This document shows, one piece after another, positions 17,635 through 26,696 of a stretch of DNA of 45,072 bases. The stretch lies in NCBI GenBank assembly GCA_002352665.1, contig DEIV01000028.1, positions 1 to 45,072 on the forward strand. Reading direction: 5' to 3'. Made by a program: the position numbers and the translations under genes. The DNA comes from Flavobacteriaceae bacterium UBA2765. GTDB lineage: Bacteria > Bacteroidota > Bacteroidia > Flavobacteriales > Flavobacteriaceae. How positions within the stretch are numbered: the first letter of the stretch is position 1; every line of letters starts with the position of its first letter. The notes beneath the pieces are model-generated. The model saw nothing but the letters and a program-made list of their open reading frames with translations, did not search any database and had not been told where the DNA came from.

Positions 17635-18306
17635 ATGAACGAAAAACAACTCATTTTTAAAACCATAGATTTTGTCAAAGAAACTTTGGAAGGAGCGGAA
17701 GGTGGTCATGATTGGTTTCATATTCATCGTGTTTATAAAAACGCACAGCTTATCGCAAAAACAGAAAAAGCAGATGGTTTAGTAGTAGCACTTGGTGCTT
17801 TACTACATGATATTGCCGATTCTAAATTTTATCCTGACGCTTCGGGTGGTGATGAAACTATTGGTCCTAAAATGGCAGCTGAATTTTTACTTTCTTTAAA
17901 TGTGGATAGCAATGTAATTGAACATATAATTCATATTATTAAAAATATTTCTTTTAAATCTAGTCTTGCCACCAAGACCAATACATTCGCTTCAATAGAA
18001 TTAGATATTATTCAAGATGCTGATAGATTAGATGCTATTGGAGCTATAGGCATTGCAAGATGTTTTAATTATGGCGGATTTAAAAATAGAGTTATTTATG
18101 ATCCTGAAATTCCCCCAAATTTAAATATGACCAAAGAAGAGTACAAAAAATCTAATGCTCCAACGATCAATCACTTTTATGAAAAATTACTGCTTTTAAA
18201 AGATAAAATGAATACTAAAACCGGACTGCGAATTGCAGCTGATAGGCATTTGTTTATGGAAAAATATTTAAAACAATTTTTTGATGAATGGAATGGAAAA
18301 TTATAA
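17635..18306 (+). CDS. HD-domain phosphohydrolase
   Basis: A 223-residue protein of the HD superfamily similar to the YedJ-type group. Metal ligands are visible as His31 in GGHDWFHIHRV, His58-Asp59 in LLHDIADSKF, and Asp128/Asp130 in QDADRLDAIG. The IGIARCF and RIAADRHLFMEKYL segments are typical of this branch. It should hydrolyse a phosphomonoester or nucleotide, but the substrate is unknown. The ATG lies 10 bp after a strong hairpin, with no normal-length leader visible. The intact fold-back element begins 35 bp after its stop. Confidence 0.88.
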   Translation: MNEKQLIFKTIDFVKETLEGAEGGHDWFHIHRVYKNAQLIAKTEKADGLVVALGALLHDIADSKFYPDASGGDETIGPKMAAEFLLSLNVDSNVIEHIIHIIKNISFKSSLATKTNTFASIELDIIQDADRLDAIGAIGIARCFNYGGFKNRVIYDPEIPPNLNMTKEEYKKSNAPTINHFYEKLLLLKDKMNTKTGLRIAADRHLFMEKYLKQFFDEWNGKL

Positions 18307-18341
18307 TGAAATTTTGATTGAGAATTTACGTTATGCTATTA

Positions 18342-18512
18342 AACCCAGATTATGCAATAGAGTTACGTTATGAGTTACGAAAGCACAATAAAATGGGGTG
18401 TTTTACTAAATTAAGCGTAGCACCGCTACGGTTAATTTTGAAAACGCAGTGAAACGAACTATTTTGCAGTGATTTCTGAACGGAATAGGAAGTCTATTGC
18501 ATAATCTGGGTT
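18342..18512. mobile_element. MITE-like fold-back element, intact copy
   Basis: A 171-bp non-coding element bounded by perfect 20-bp terminal inverted repeats: AACCCAGATTATGCAATAGA at 18342-18361 and its exact complement at 18493-18512. The centre is also palindromic (TTAAGCGTAGC, ACC, GCTACGGTTAA), so the whole element can fold into one long imperfect hairpin. A diverged copy lies at 22416-22577. It has no transposase; it would have to be mobilised in trans, or it may be a structured RNA or terminator. Confidence 0.75.
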
Positions 18513-18565
18513 AAACCTTTTTTACATTAGTCGGTCTAAATAATATAAACAAATTCAAGACGATC

Positions 18566-19516
18566 ATGTCGCTAAATATTAAATTATTGGTTATTCTTCT
18601 TTTAGTTCTAATTAGTTGCAATAAAAATGATGATACTGAAACTACATTAGATCAATTTGAATTTGAAGATACTCTAGTACATAATGGTATAGAGAGGTCT
18701 TATACCATTCATTTTCCGCCGAGCTATAATGGGGTTGATAAATTACCACTTGTAATGGCTTTACATGGCGGAGGAAAAGGTGATGGAAAAGAGATGCTTG
18801 ATAAAAATCATTTTGATGAAATTGGTGATGATGAAAACTATATTTCATTATTTCCAAATGGTGTTTTTTCTGATTGGGCTGATGGCCGAGGCGTTACAGA
18901 TTCTGATAAAGCAGGAATAGATGATGTTTCTTTTTTGAATACTCTTATTGATACTTTAATACAAAAATATCACATAGATGCCGCTAGAGTATATGTTTGT
19001 GGAGCATCTAATGGAGGTATGATGACACAGCGTTTAGCATGCGAATTACCACAAAAATTTGCTGCTTTTGGCAGTATCATTTCTAGTATGCCAGATCTTG
19101 TTTATAACAACTGCAACCCTCAAGAGCCCGTTTCTGTTTTAATTATGAATGGTACTGATGATACATTTGTGCCTTATAATGGAGGTCCATTGGGGTCATT
19201 AACAGATGGTGGATCGGTTATAGGAACCGAAAAAACTATACTTTTTTGGCTAGATAATAATAGCTGTTCAAATTCAAATCTAACCAAAACAGATTTACCT
19301 GATATTGATGATACAGATAATAGCACCGTTACGGTATTTGATTATAGTGATTGTACTGGCACTTCAGAAATATTACTATATCGTATTAATAATGGTGGCC
19401 ATACTATTCCTGGATATGAGTCTATTTTTAATCCTGTCCCATTAGTTGGTAATATAAATCATGACATAGATGCTGCTGAAGAAATTTGGAAATTTTTCAG
19501 TAAACATCATAAATAA
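18566..19516 (+). CDS. PHB-depolymerase/feruloyl-esterase-like lipoprotein
   Basis: A 316-residue alpha/beta hydrolase of the esterase-PHB (LpqC-like) family. The lipobox gives Cys18 in LLLVLISC, followed by an acidic linker. HGGG (67-70) forms the oxyanion region, the nucleophile Ser148 lies in GASNGG, the acid Asp198 or 199 in NGTDDTFVPYNGG, and His279 in NNGGHTIPG. It is likely exported and membrane-anchored and may cleave ester-linked aromatics or polyesters; the substrate is not determinable here. It starts 54 bp after the MITE-like element and is convergent with the S9 peptidase. Confidence 0.88.
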   Translation: MSLNIKLLVILLLVLISCNKNDDTETTLDQFEFEDTLVHNGIERSYTIHFPPSYNGVDKLPLVMALHGGGKGDGKEMLDKNHFDEIGDDENYISLFPNGVFSDWADGRGVTDSDKAGIDDVSFLNTLIDTLIQKYHIDAARVYVCGASNGGMMTQRLACELPQKFAAFGSIISSMPDLVYNNCNPQEPVSVLIMNGTDDTFVPYNGGPLGSLTDGGSVIGTEKTILFWLDNNSCSNSNLTKTDLPDIDDTDNSTVTVFDYSDCTGTSEILLYRINNGGHTIPGYESIFNPVPLVGNINHDIDAAEEIWKFFSKHHK

Positions 19517-19551
19517 AAAAAGGGATTTCCAGATTGGAGACCCCTCTTTTT
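19517..19551. terminator. Bidirectional terminator between convergent genes
   Basis: An A-run and GGG, an internal TCCA-GAT-TGGA hairpin, then CCCCTCTTTTT fit a terminator readable from both strands in the 50-bp gap between the esterase and S9 peptidase genes. The stem has a bulge. Confidence 0.5.
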
Positions 19552-19566
19552 ACCACTTATTAAATG

Positions 19567-22203
19567 CTATTTTAATGTCGTCATAATCTTAGCATTACCC
19601 ATTGCCGGCACAACTTGTTCTAATTGACTAGCCATTTTTTTATTTACATCTATCAGCATTGTAGTCAATTCTTTTTCATTTTCAACATTCACAATTTTCA
19701 CATTCCATTTTCCATCTTCTTTACCCAAAACTTCTAGTTTCATAACTTTTAGTTTTTGTGACATCACATCAAGACTATAAAAAGAAGTTTGATACCCTTC
19801 TGCTAACGGAAGACGAGCAATTAGAAAATCATAACCTGCACCATTAGTTACATGAGCTCCTTCAAGAGGTAATTCTTTTGTTTTGCCCATCATGGTTAGC
19901 GAAATTTTATCACTAAAATAACTTACCTCAATGGTTTGTCCACCTTGATTTATTACTCTTTTAACCGGTACCATATTCTCTAAGTAAACTACATCTTCAC
20001 TATTCCCCATTGCCGATGTTGATGCATCTTTTACTGTCCATTTATCACCTTCTTTTTTAACCTCTCGTGACATTTGCATAGGAATACTTTTCCCTTGTAC
20101 TTCTATTTTGACATCATATTGATAAGCTGCCTCTTTTAAGTCGTTACTCAATTCCGGTAAAGCAGATGAAATTTCAACTTTTGCTGCTTTCTTATAAACT
20201 ACTTTGGATACATCTTGTGTAATTTCTCCAAGTCGTTTTTCCACCTCTTCAGACATGTCTTTTTGATAGCGACCACCTAAATGTTTTGCTAAAAATTTTT
20301 CTATACTGACCCACATAGCCATATTATTATTAGGCTTTCTAAATCCATGACCTTCATCATCTGCAAGTAGATATTCTACTTCTTTACCTGAGTCTCTCAT
20401 GGACACTACTATCTGATCACTCTCTGCTTGTTTAACTCTTGGGTCATTTGCCCCTTGAATAATCAATAATGGCTTAGTGATTTTATCTGCACTAAATAGT
20501 GGACTAGCCTCTTGTATTAATTTTTTTCCTTCTTCTGTCTCAGGATCTCCTGTCATTTCATACAAACTTTTTCTAAAAGATTCCCAATATGCAGGAATGG
20601 ATTCCAATAATGTAAATAAATTACTAGGTCCAACAATATCCACACCGCAAGTATACACTTCAGGAGTAAAAGCCAAACCGGCCAATGTTGCATATCCTCC
20701 ATAACTCCCACCCATAATAGCTATACGTTTTTCATCTACAGTTCCTTCGGCAATTAAATGTTTTACACCCCAAGTAATATCATCTTGCATTTTTTTACCC
20801 CATTCTCTATCTCCGGCATTTAAAAATGCTTTACCATAACCTCCACTGGCTCTAAAATTGGGTTGCAATACGGCATAACCTCTATTGGCTAACATTTGAG
20901 CATAAGAATTATAACCCCAATAATCTCTAGGTCCTTTAGGACCACCATGTACCAATACTATTAAAGGTAGGTTTTTCTTAACCGCTCCGGTAGGAATAGT
21001 TAAATAACCCGGGATTTCTAATCCATCACTACTTTTAAAAGAAATGGCTTCCATTTTCGCCAAGTGTTGTTCTACTTCTTTTAAACGTGGTCTCGGTGTA
21101 TATTGGTGAATTAATTTTTTTGTGTCTGAGTTAAAATAATAGGTTTCATAAGCGGATTGATCACTACCAACAGAAATTAACATTTGTTTATAGTCTTTGG
21201 TAAAACTTGAAAAACCAACTTCTTTTCCTTTGAATTTACTTTCTAAAAACTTGAACATTTTTCCCCATTCCTTATTTTTCCAAAGACGCTCTCTTTTATC
21301 ATAGGTATATGAAGTGTATAATATTTCTCTTGTATTATCCTCAATAAACATTCCACCAAAATCTACTTTGTTTTTCGGATCGCTCTCTATTTTCTCTACT
21401 TTTTCTGTTTGTGGATCGAATGAATACAAAGTAGAAAAATTCACATCTCCTTTGTTAGATACCAAGTAAGTTTTGGTATTGTCTTTATTCCAACCGGCTA
21501 CATAAGCACGTTCCTGTAGATTTGTTTCATAAATTTTTGTGAATTTATTATCTCCATCAATACGTAAAATTTCTGAAAACCCTTTATCATTTGTTCTATA
21601 TGCCAATCGTGGTTTTTCATCCCAGTCAAAATCCCATCCCGTAATTCTATTATTATTTTCAAATAACAACTCTAAATTACCTGTAGCAATATTTAGTTTA
21701 TATAGATCATGCCATGCTTTATCTCTGTCGTTAATTCCTATCCACATCAAATTAGGATCTTTTTTACTTACCTGATAAATAGCTACCCTAACATCTTTCA
21801 TGGGGCTCAAATTTTTAGAAACCGGTACACCAGATTCTTTTTCAGCCACATCTATCGGATTTACTGCATAAACATTATAATTTTCATCTCCTTTATTATC
21901 TTTAACAAAAAGAATGTATTGGCTATCATATGTCCAAAAATAACCTCCAATAGGTCGTTCATTATTTGTTAATGGTTTTGCATTTTTAAAAGGTTCATCA
22001 AATTTTTTGACCCAAATATTCATAATACCATTAAATTCCTTTTGAAATGAAATCCAGTTTCCGTCTGGACTCAATTGACCTGAAGCTATTTCAGGATTTC
22101 CAAAAAAGATATCTCTATCAATTATTGGTGTATCGTTTTGTTGACTAAATACTTGAAGCGTTACAAGCATAAGTATCATAAAAAATATTTGTTTTGTTTT
22201 CAT
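19567..22203 (-). CDS. S9 family (prolyl-oligopeptidase-type) peptidase with long C-terminal extension
   Basis: An 878-residue exported serine peptidase. A signal peptide ends near residue 20 (QVFSQ). A WD/beta-propeller-like domain covers about 35-370, and the alpha/beta-hydrolase catalytic domain about 385-645 with Ser500 in GGSYGGY, Asp587 in GANDPRV and His619 in DEGHGF. About 230 residues follow the catalytic domain; they are unusual for S9 enzymes and include a beta-rich stretch with SLDVMSQKLKVMKLEVLG, which faintly resembles DUF3108. It probably degrades peptides in the periplasm. A tandem CTTCTGG tract lies 43-93 bp upstream of the ATG, just beyond the likely -7 box. Confidence 0.92.
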   Translation of the reverse strand: MKTKQIFFMILMLVTLQVFSQQNDTPIIDRDIFFGNPEIASGQLSPDGNWISFQKEFNGIMNIWVKKFDEPFKNAKPLTNNERPIGGYFWTYDSQYILFVKDNKGDENYNVYAVNPIDVAEKESGVPVSKNLSPMKDVRVAIYQVSKKDPNLMWIGINDRDKAWHDLYKLNIATGNLELLFENNNRITGWDFDWDEKPRLAYRTNDKGFSEILRIDGDNKFTKIYETNLQERAYVAGWNKDNTKTYLVSNKGDVNFSTLYSFDPQTEKVEKIESDPKNKVDFGGMFIEDNTREILYTSYTYDKRERLWKNKEWGKMFKFLESKFKGKEVGFSSFTKDYKQMLISVGSDQSAYETYYFNSDTKKLIHQYTPRPRLKEVEQHLAKMEAISFKSSDGLEIPGYLTIPTGAVKKNLPLIVLVHGGPKGPRDYWGYNSYAQMLANRGYAVLQPNFRASGGYGKAFLNAGDREWGKKMQDDITWGVKHLIAEGTVDEKRIAIMGGSYGGYATLAGLAFTPEVYTCGVDIVGPSNLFTLLESIPAYWESFRKSLYEMTGDPETEEGKKLIQEASPLFSADKITKPLLIIQGANDPRVKQAESDQIVVSMRDSGKEVEYLLADDEGHGFRKPNNNMAMWVSIEKFLAKHLGGRYQKDMSEEVEKRLGEITQDVSKVVYKKAAKVEISSALPELSNDLKEAAYQYDVKIEVQGKSIPMQMSREVKKEGDKWTVKDASTSAMGNSEDVVYLENMVPVKRVINQGGQTIEVSYFSDKISLTMMGKTKELPLEGAHVTNGAGYDFLIARLPLAEGYQTSFYSLDVMSQKLKVMKLEVLGKEDGKWNVKIVNVENEKELTTMLIDVNKKMASQLEQVVPAMGNAKIMTTLK

Positions 22204-22223
22204 TGTATATAAATTTTATAGGT

Positions 22224-22231
22224 TAAAGATA
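22224..22231 (-). promoter_or_regulatory. Near-consensus -7 box of the S9 peptidase gene
   Basis: The minus strand reads TATCTTTA (one mismatch to TAnnTTTG), 20 bp before the ATG. The expected -33 position falls at the edge of the tandem repeat tract. Confidence 0.4.
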
Positions 22232-22245
22232 TGATTTTTATTTTT

Positions 22246-22296
22246 CTTCTGGGCTTCTGGGCTTCTGGCTTCTGGCTTCTGGCTTCTGGCTTCTGG
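22246..22296. repeat. Tandem CTTCTGG heptamer tract
   Basis: Two 8-bp units CTTCTGGG followed by five exact 7-bp units CTTCTGG, 51 bp in all. It is non-coding and sits immediately upstream of the S9 peptidase promoter. Perfect short units of this kind are prone to slippage. Confidence 0.9.
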
Positions 22297-22415
22297 CAAT
22301 AATAATACCGGGTTCGTACAACTAGCATAATATACTATTCAAAATGATAAAAAATTTAGACAATCTTAATCTAATTTATTAGTATTTCAAGAAGAAGAAT
22401 ATATTCTAAACATTA

Positions 22416-22577
22416 AACCCAGATTAAGTAATAGAGTTAAAAAAACACAATAAAATAACTGTTTTACAAAATTAAGCATCTCGCCAAAGGTAGACGATTA
22501 ATTTAGAAAACGCCATAAAATGACTTTTTTACAGTAATTTCTAATCGGAATAGAAAGTTTATGCCATAATCCGGGGT
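22416..22577. mobile_element. MITE-like fold-back element, decayed copy
   Basis: About 162 bp homologous to the element at 18342-18512. The left end AACCCAGATTAAGTAATAGA has two mismatches; the right end (near 22558-22577) is diverged. Shared internal segments include CACAATAAAAT, a GTTTTAC-AAATTAAGC block and CGGAATAG. Together with the heptamer tract it explains most of the 396-bp gap 22204-22599. Confidence 0.65.
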
Positions 22578-22599
22578 AAAAGCTATAAAATAGTTTCTA

Positions 22600-23373
22600 T
22601 TAAAAATTTGCTTTGCGTTTTTCCAGAAATGCTGTAGTCCCTTCTTCAAAATCATCTGTACCGAAGCAATTTCCAAATTGTTCTATTTCCGTTTGATAGC
22701 CATTTACGCCGTCTTTAAACCCTGCATTTACCGCTTTAATAGCAGCAGTTATAGCAGTAGAAGAGTTCTGTATAATCTTTGACGCCATTTTTTCTGCCAG
22801 TGGTAATAGTGCTTCCTGAGCAACTACATGGTTTACCAACCCGCATTGATAAGCATCTTCAGCAGCTATCATTCTAGCTGTCATTATCATTTCCATTGCT
22901 TTACCCTTACCCACCAATTGTGGCAACCGTTGTGTACCGCCATAACCGGGAATAACACCTAAAGAAACTTCAGGTAAACCCATTTTAGCATTATCACTAG
23001 CAATTCTAAAATGGCAAGCCATAGCCAATTCTAAGCCCCCACCTAAGGCAAATCCATTGATTGCGGCAATAACCGGTATGTTTAAATTCTCAATAAAATC
23101 AAATAATACTTCTTGACCTTTTTTAGCAAGATTAGCACCCTCAGCAACGTCAAAATCTGAAAATTCTGCTATATCAGCACCAGCCACAAAGGCCTTATCA
23201 CCACTTCCGGTAAGAATTATTACGTTATTATTTTTATCTGAATCAATATCCAAAAAAGCATTATGTAATTCATTAATAGTATCTCTATTTAAAGCATTTA
23301 ATTTTTTAGGACGATTGATTGTAATTGTAGCAATACTTTTATTAGTTTCAACTAAAATATTATGATATTTCAT
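22600..23373 (-). CDS. Enoyl-CoA hydratase/isomerase (crotonase family)
   Basis: A 257-residue crotonase-fold enzyme, most likely adding water to trans-2-enoyl-CoA in fatty-acid or amino-acid degradation. The oxyanion-hole segments AFVAGADI (61-68) and GFALGGGLELA (107-117) are present, together with both catalytic glutamates, Glu115 and Glu135 (in GLPEVSLGVIPGYGGTQRL), at the family spacing of 20. It starts 4 bp after the histidine kinase stop, an odd pairing that suggests cotranscription rather than a functional link. Confidence 0.93.
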   Translation of the reverse strand: MKYHNILVETNKSIATITINRPKKLNALNRDTINELHNAFLDIDSDKNNNVIILTGSGDKAFVAGADIAEFSDFDVAEGANLAKKGQEVLFDFIENLNIPVIAAINGFALGGGLELAMACHFRIASDNAKMGLPEVSLGVIPGYGGTQRLPQLVGKGKAMEMIMTARMIAAEDAYQCGLVNHVVAQEALLPLAEKMASKIIQNSSTAITAAIKAVNAGFKDGVNGYQTEIEQFGNCFGTDDFEEGTTAFLEKRKANF

Positions 23374-23377
23374 CTGT

Positions 23378-24835
23378 TTAATTTTTAGGAATATGAACTG
23401 TAAAAACTGAACCTTTATCTATTTCAGAGACAAAAGTAATGTTTCCGCCATAAGCTTCAATAATGTTTTTTACCATTGCTAAGCCCAAGCCCATACCACT
23501 TGATTTTGTTGTAAATTTAGGTTCAAATATTTTACTTTTATCTTCTTCGGCAATGCCTTTGCCATTATCAGCAACTGTAATAATTATATTTCCATCCTCT
23601 TGAATTACTTTGACTTCAATTTTTGGATTTTCTTTATTTTCAGTAGACTGTATTGCGTTTTTAACTAAATTGGTAATAATTCTAATCAATTGCGTTTTAT
23701 CTAATTTAGCAATTAATACATCTTCATCATGAAAATAGCGTATATATTCTTCATAAAAAATATCTAAAGCCAATTTCACAACTTCAATAACATTTAATTC
23801 CTCACTATTCTGTTTAGGCATTTCAGCAAAATTTGAAAAAGCAGAAGCAATAGAACTCATGGTATCAATTTGCTGTATTAATGATTTACTGAATTCTTCT
23901 ATTTTTGATTTAATTGCAGCATCATTCGGATCAAACCGTTGTTCAAAACTTTGAACAGTTAATCGCATTGGAGTTAGTGGATTTTTAATTTCATGAGCAA
24001 CTTGTTTAGCCATTTCTCGCCACGCTTGCTCTCTTTCACTTCTCGCCAATTTAACGGCACTTTCACCCAATTCATCAACCATCTTATTATAAGCATTAAC
24101 CAAATTGTAAATTTCTAAACTTGCATCTTGTAAAATAATTTTTTCATTGCGTTTACCCAGGGCGGTTTCCGTCATTTTTTGGCTAACCGTTTTTATTGAT
24201 TGCGTTATATATTTAGATACCAAATAGGCTATACCAATGGCAATTAACAACATCAATAAATATACATAAGCCAACCTTGCTAAAAACTCTTTTAATTCTT
24301 CTTCTTGAAAAGTATTATCTTTTAAATAATGTAGGTGTAAAATACCTATAGGTTTATATTTATTATCGTTTATATAAGTATAAGAAGATTGATATTTTAT
24401 GCCACTTGGAGTTTCATCTTCAACCACAACTCTGTGCCCTTCGTTTTCTTCTAATTGGGTTAAAATTCTTTTAGAAATGTCATAATTTGTGGTATCTTTT
24501 GTAAAACTGGACGATGAGCTAAGTTGTAATTTACCATCTAAATTAAAAATTAAAATATCTAATTGATTGATATCAGAAATATCGTATATTTTATCCTTAA
24601 AAATCAAGGGCAAAAACTCTTCTTCAACAGGATAAGTCGTTCTTCTTTGTAGTTCTATATCAAAACTTGTTCTAATCGCATTTTCTTTACGAACCAACCT
24701 CCCTTTATGATAATCCTTGGTTTGCTCATTATATTGATAAATGGCTACCAAGGCTATTAAAATAGAAGCGATAACCACCAACATGATCATAGCTAAAAAA
24801 ATACGAGTACGTAATGAGAATTTTTTGAGTTTCAT
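23378..24835 (-). CDS. Membrane sensor histidine kinase (NtrY-like)
   Basis: A 485-residue two-component kinase. One transmembrane helix lies near 11-31 and a second near 190-212, enclosing a periplasmic sensor domain of about 155 residues. A HAMP linker follows (to about 260), then the HisKA dimerisation domain with phospho-acceptor His281 in QVAHEIKNPLTP, then the ATPase domain with the N box (NLVKNAIQ), DNGKGI and GMGLGLAMVKN. The order resembles NtrY. No response regulator lies next to it, so the partner is unknown. It may be read from the trp operon or from a near-consensus box (TATATTTA at 24852-24859 on the minus strand). Confidence 0.93.
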   Translation of the reverse strand: MKLKKFSLRTRIFLAMIMLVVIASILIALVAIYQYNEQTKDYHKGRLVRKENAIRTSFDIELQRRTTYPVEEEFLPLIFKDKIYDISDINQLDILIFNLDGKLQLSSSSSFTKDTTNYDISKRILTQLEENEGHRVVVEDETPSGIKYQSSYTYINDNKYKPIGILHLHYLKDNTFQEEELKEFLARLAYVYLLMLLIAIGIAYLVSKYITQSIKTVSQKMTETALGKRNEKIILQDASLEIYNLVNAYNKMVDELGESAVKLARSEREQAWREMAKQVAHEIKNPLTPMRLTVQSFEQRFDPNDAAIKSKIEEFSKSLIQQIDTMSSIASAFSNFAEMPKQNSEELNVIEVVKLALDIFYEEYIRYFHDEDVLIAKLDKTQLIRIITNLVKNAIQSTENKENPKIEVKVIQEDGNIIITVADNGKGIAEEDKSKIFEPKFTTKSSGMGLGLAMVKNIIEAYGGNITFVSEIDKGSVFTVHIPKN

Positions 24836-24878
24836 TCAAAAATTTATGTTGTAAATATAACAAATATCATTCCTAATT

Positions 24879-25424
24879 TTATAAAAAACGACACATTCTA
24901 TGCATTCCTTTAAAGTGTGGGTACATTAGGTCAAACTGCAGTTTGAAATTGCTTATAATTTGAAAGTTTAAATCTTGATAAAATCGTAAGGCTTGTGTTT
25001 GTGTGTCCATAACTTCTAACCAAAGTATCTCTGACTTATTTTCAAGAGCTTTTTGCATCACAAAATTCATCAATAATTTACCAATACCTTTATTATGTAC
25101 TTTAGGGTCAAGGTATATTCTATGCAATTTTGCAGCTTTTTTATTGCCAAGTTCTATTAAATTGGCATCATGTACCATACGCAATATACCTATTGTTTCA
25201 TTTTTAGACTGTATAAAATAATAGGCCGCATTTATTTCTGATAATTCTTTTTGTAAATTTTGAATACTGAAAATAGTGTTTACATACCAATCTCCTTGAT
25301 CTTCCCATTGATGTTTGTAAATAGGTGGATATATTTTCTGCATCAGATTATACAAAATTGTGGCATCATTCAAGAAAATTTTCTTAAGATTTAAATCATT
25401 AGATATTTTAAGAACATTCTTCAT
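24879..25424 (-). CDS. GNAT family N-acetyltransferase
   Basis: A 181-residue GCN5-related acetyltransferase. The core strand and acetyl-CoA loop are visible as LHRIYLDPKVHNKGIGKLLM (a Q/RxxGxG/A-type loop written VHNKGIG), followed by LWLEVMDTQTQALRFYQDLNFQ, the usual C-terminal strand-helix pair. The acceptor cannot be predicted. The ATG directly abuts the trmL stop codon, so the two genes are very probably translated from one message. Confidence 0.88.
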   Translation of the reverse strand: MKNVLKISNDLNLKKIFLNDATILYNLMQKIYPPIYKHQWEDQGDWYVNTIFSIQNLQKELSEINAAYYFIQSKNETIGILRMVHDANLIELGNKKAAKLHRIYLDPKVHNKGIGKLLMNFVMQKALENKSEILWLEVMDTQTQALRFYQDLNFQIISNFKLQFDLMYPHFKGMHRMCRFL

Positions 25425-25880
25425 TTACTGACCAATCTGTTTTAATCCTTCATAAACTACTATTCCTACAGCATTTGCTAAATTAAGACTTCTTACATGT
25501 TCACTAAATAAGGGTATATTATAAGTTTTATTAGGTTGTTTTTTTAAAATTGAGCTTGGTAGACCAACAGATTCTTTTCCAAAAATCAGAAACATATTAT
25601 CTTCAAAGTCTATAGACCAATGTGTCTTCTTTCCATGACTTGACAGAAAGATCATATTTTTATCTTTATTTTTTTTAAAAAAATCATCAATATTGTCATA
25701 TATGGTTACTGATAAATGTTGCCAATAATCTAATCCGGCACGTTTTAGTCTAGCATCATCAATCTCAAAACCAAAAGGCTTTACCAAATGTAAATTTGAA
25801 CCTGAAGCCAAACTAAGTCTTCCAATATTACCTGTATTATTAGGAATCTCAGGTTCAATTAAAACAATATTAAAGGCCAT
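25425..25880 (-). CDS. trmL: tRNA (cytidine/uridine-34-2'-O)-methyltransferase TrmL
   Basis: SPOUT-class methyltransferase that modifies the wobble ribose of tRNA-Leu. At 151 residues it is the standard minimal form. It begins with NIVLIEPEIPNNTGNIGRL, and carries KRAGLDYW, the knot-forming FGKESVGLP and the SAM-binding RSLNLANAVGIVVYE. The gap to trpA upstream is only 10 bp, suggesting the trp transcript continues into it. Confidence 0.95.
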   Translation of the reverse strand: MAFNIVLIEPEIPNNTGNIGRLSLASGSNLHLVKPFGFEIDDARLKRAGLDYWQHLSVTIYDNIDDFFKKNKDKNMIFLSSHGKKTHWSIDFEDNMFLIFGKESVGLPSSILKKQPNKTYNIPLFSEHVRSLNLANAVGIVVYEGLKQIGQ

Positions 25881-25890
25881 AATTTACAAT

Positions 25891-26655
25891 TTACTTTACG
25901 ATTGATTTCACAAATGTATCAATGGTATCAACACCTTTTTCTGTTAGATGTTTTATAAAAGCTGAACCAATGATTGCCCCTTTTGTATATTGAGTGGCCT
26001 GTAAAAATGTCTTATTATTAGAAATACCAAATCCTACAATTTGCGGATTCTTAAGTTGCATATTTGATATGCGTTTAAAGTAGTTACTCTGTTTACTTCC
26101 AAAACCCGATTGACTACCAGTAACGCTAGCACTACTTACCATATATATAAATCCATTTGAAATACTATCAATAAATTCAATACGTTCATTTGAAGTTTGC
26201 GGTGTAATTAAAAACACATTGATCAACCCATATTTTTCAAAAATGATCTTGTATTGATCAAAATATACATTAACCGGTAAATCAGGAATTATCAATCCGT
26301 CAATACCAATTTCTGAACATTTTTTACAAAATGCTTCTACACCATATTGTAATATCGGATTAAAATAACCCATAATAATTAAAGGAATACTTACTGATTT
26401 TCTAATGTCTTTTAATTGTTCAAACAACCTTTCTGTTGTCATTCCATTTTTTAATGCTTGAGTAGAACTTACTTGAATAGTAGATCCATCAGCCAAAGGA
26501 TCACTAAAAGGTAAGCCTATTTCTATCATATCTACGCCGGATCTTTCTAAATTCTGAATGATAGTTGAGGTATCATTTAAATTAGGATAACCTGCAGTGA
26601 AGTAAATGGATAATAGCTTTTTATCTTCTTGTAGCTTTGATATTATTCTGTTCAT
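25891..26655 (-). CDS. trpA: Tryptophan synthase alpha subunit
   Basis: Cleaves indole-3-glycerol phosphate to indole, which tunnels to TrpB. The 254-residue TIM barrel has the catalytic pair Glu45 (EIGLPFSDP) and Asp56 (DPLADG), spaced 11 apart as in the family, plus LIIPDLPV and the C-terminal VGFGISN. It is the last biosynthetic gene of the operon but is separated from trpB by a 360-bp stretch holding a GIY-YIG nuclease cassette, unusual because trpB and trpA are normally tightly coupled. Confidence 0.97.
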   Translation of the reverse strand: MNRIISKLQEDKKLLSIYFTAGYPNLNDTSTIIQNLERSGVDMIEIGLPFSDPLADGSTIQVSSTQALKNGMTTERLFEQLKDIRKSVSIPLIIMGYFNPILQYGVEAFCKKCSEIGIDGLIIPDLPVNVYFDQYKIIFEKYGLINVFLITPQTSNERIEFIDSISNGFIYMVSSASVTGSQSGFGSKQSNYFKRISNMQLKNPQIVGFGISNNKTFLQATQYTKGAIIGSAFIKHLTEKGVDTIDTFVKSIVK

Positions 26656-26668
26656 GTTTTCTGTTTAC

Positions 26669-26695
26669 GTCACCCTGAATTTATTTCAGGGTCAC
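26669..26695. repeat. CTGAA palindrome, trpA side of cassette
   Basis: ACCCTGAA (26672-26679), loop TTTAT, TTCAGGGT (26685-26692), flanked by GTC and CAC. The perfect 8-bp stem begins 17 bp downstream of the trpA start codon's upstream side, so on the minus strand it lies just before trpA. Confidence 0.75.
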
Positions 26696-26696
26696 A

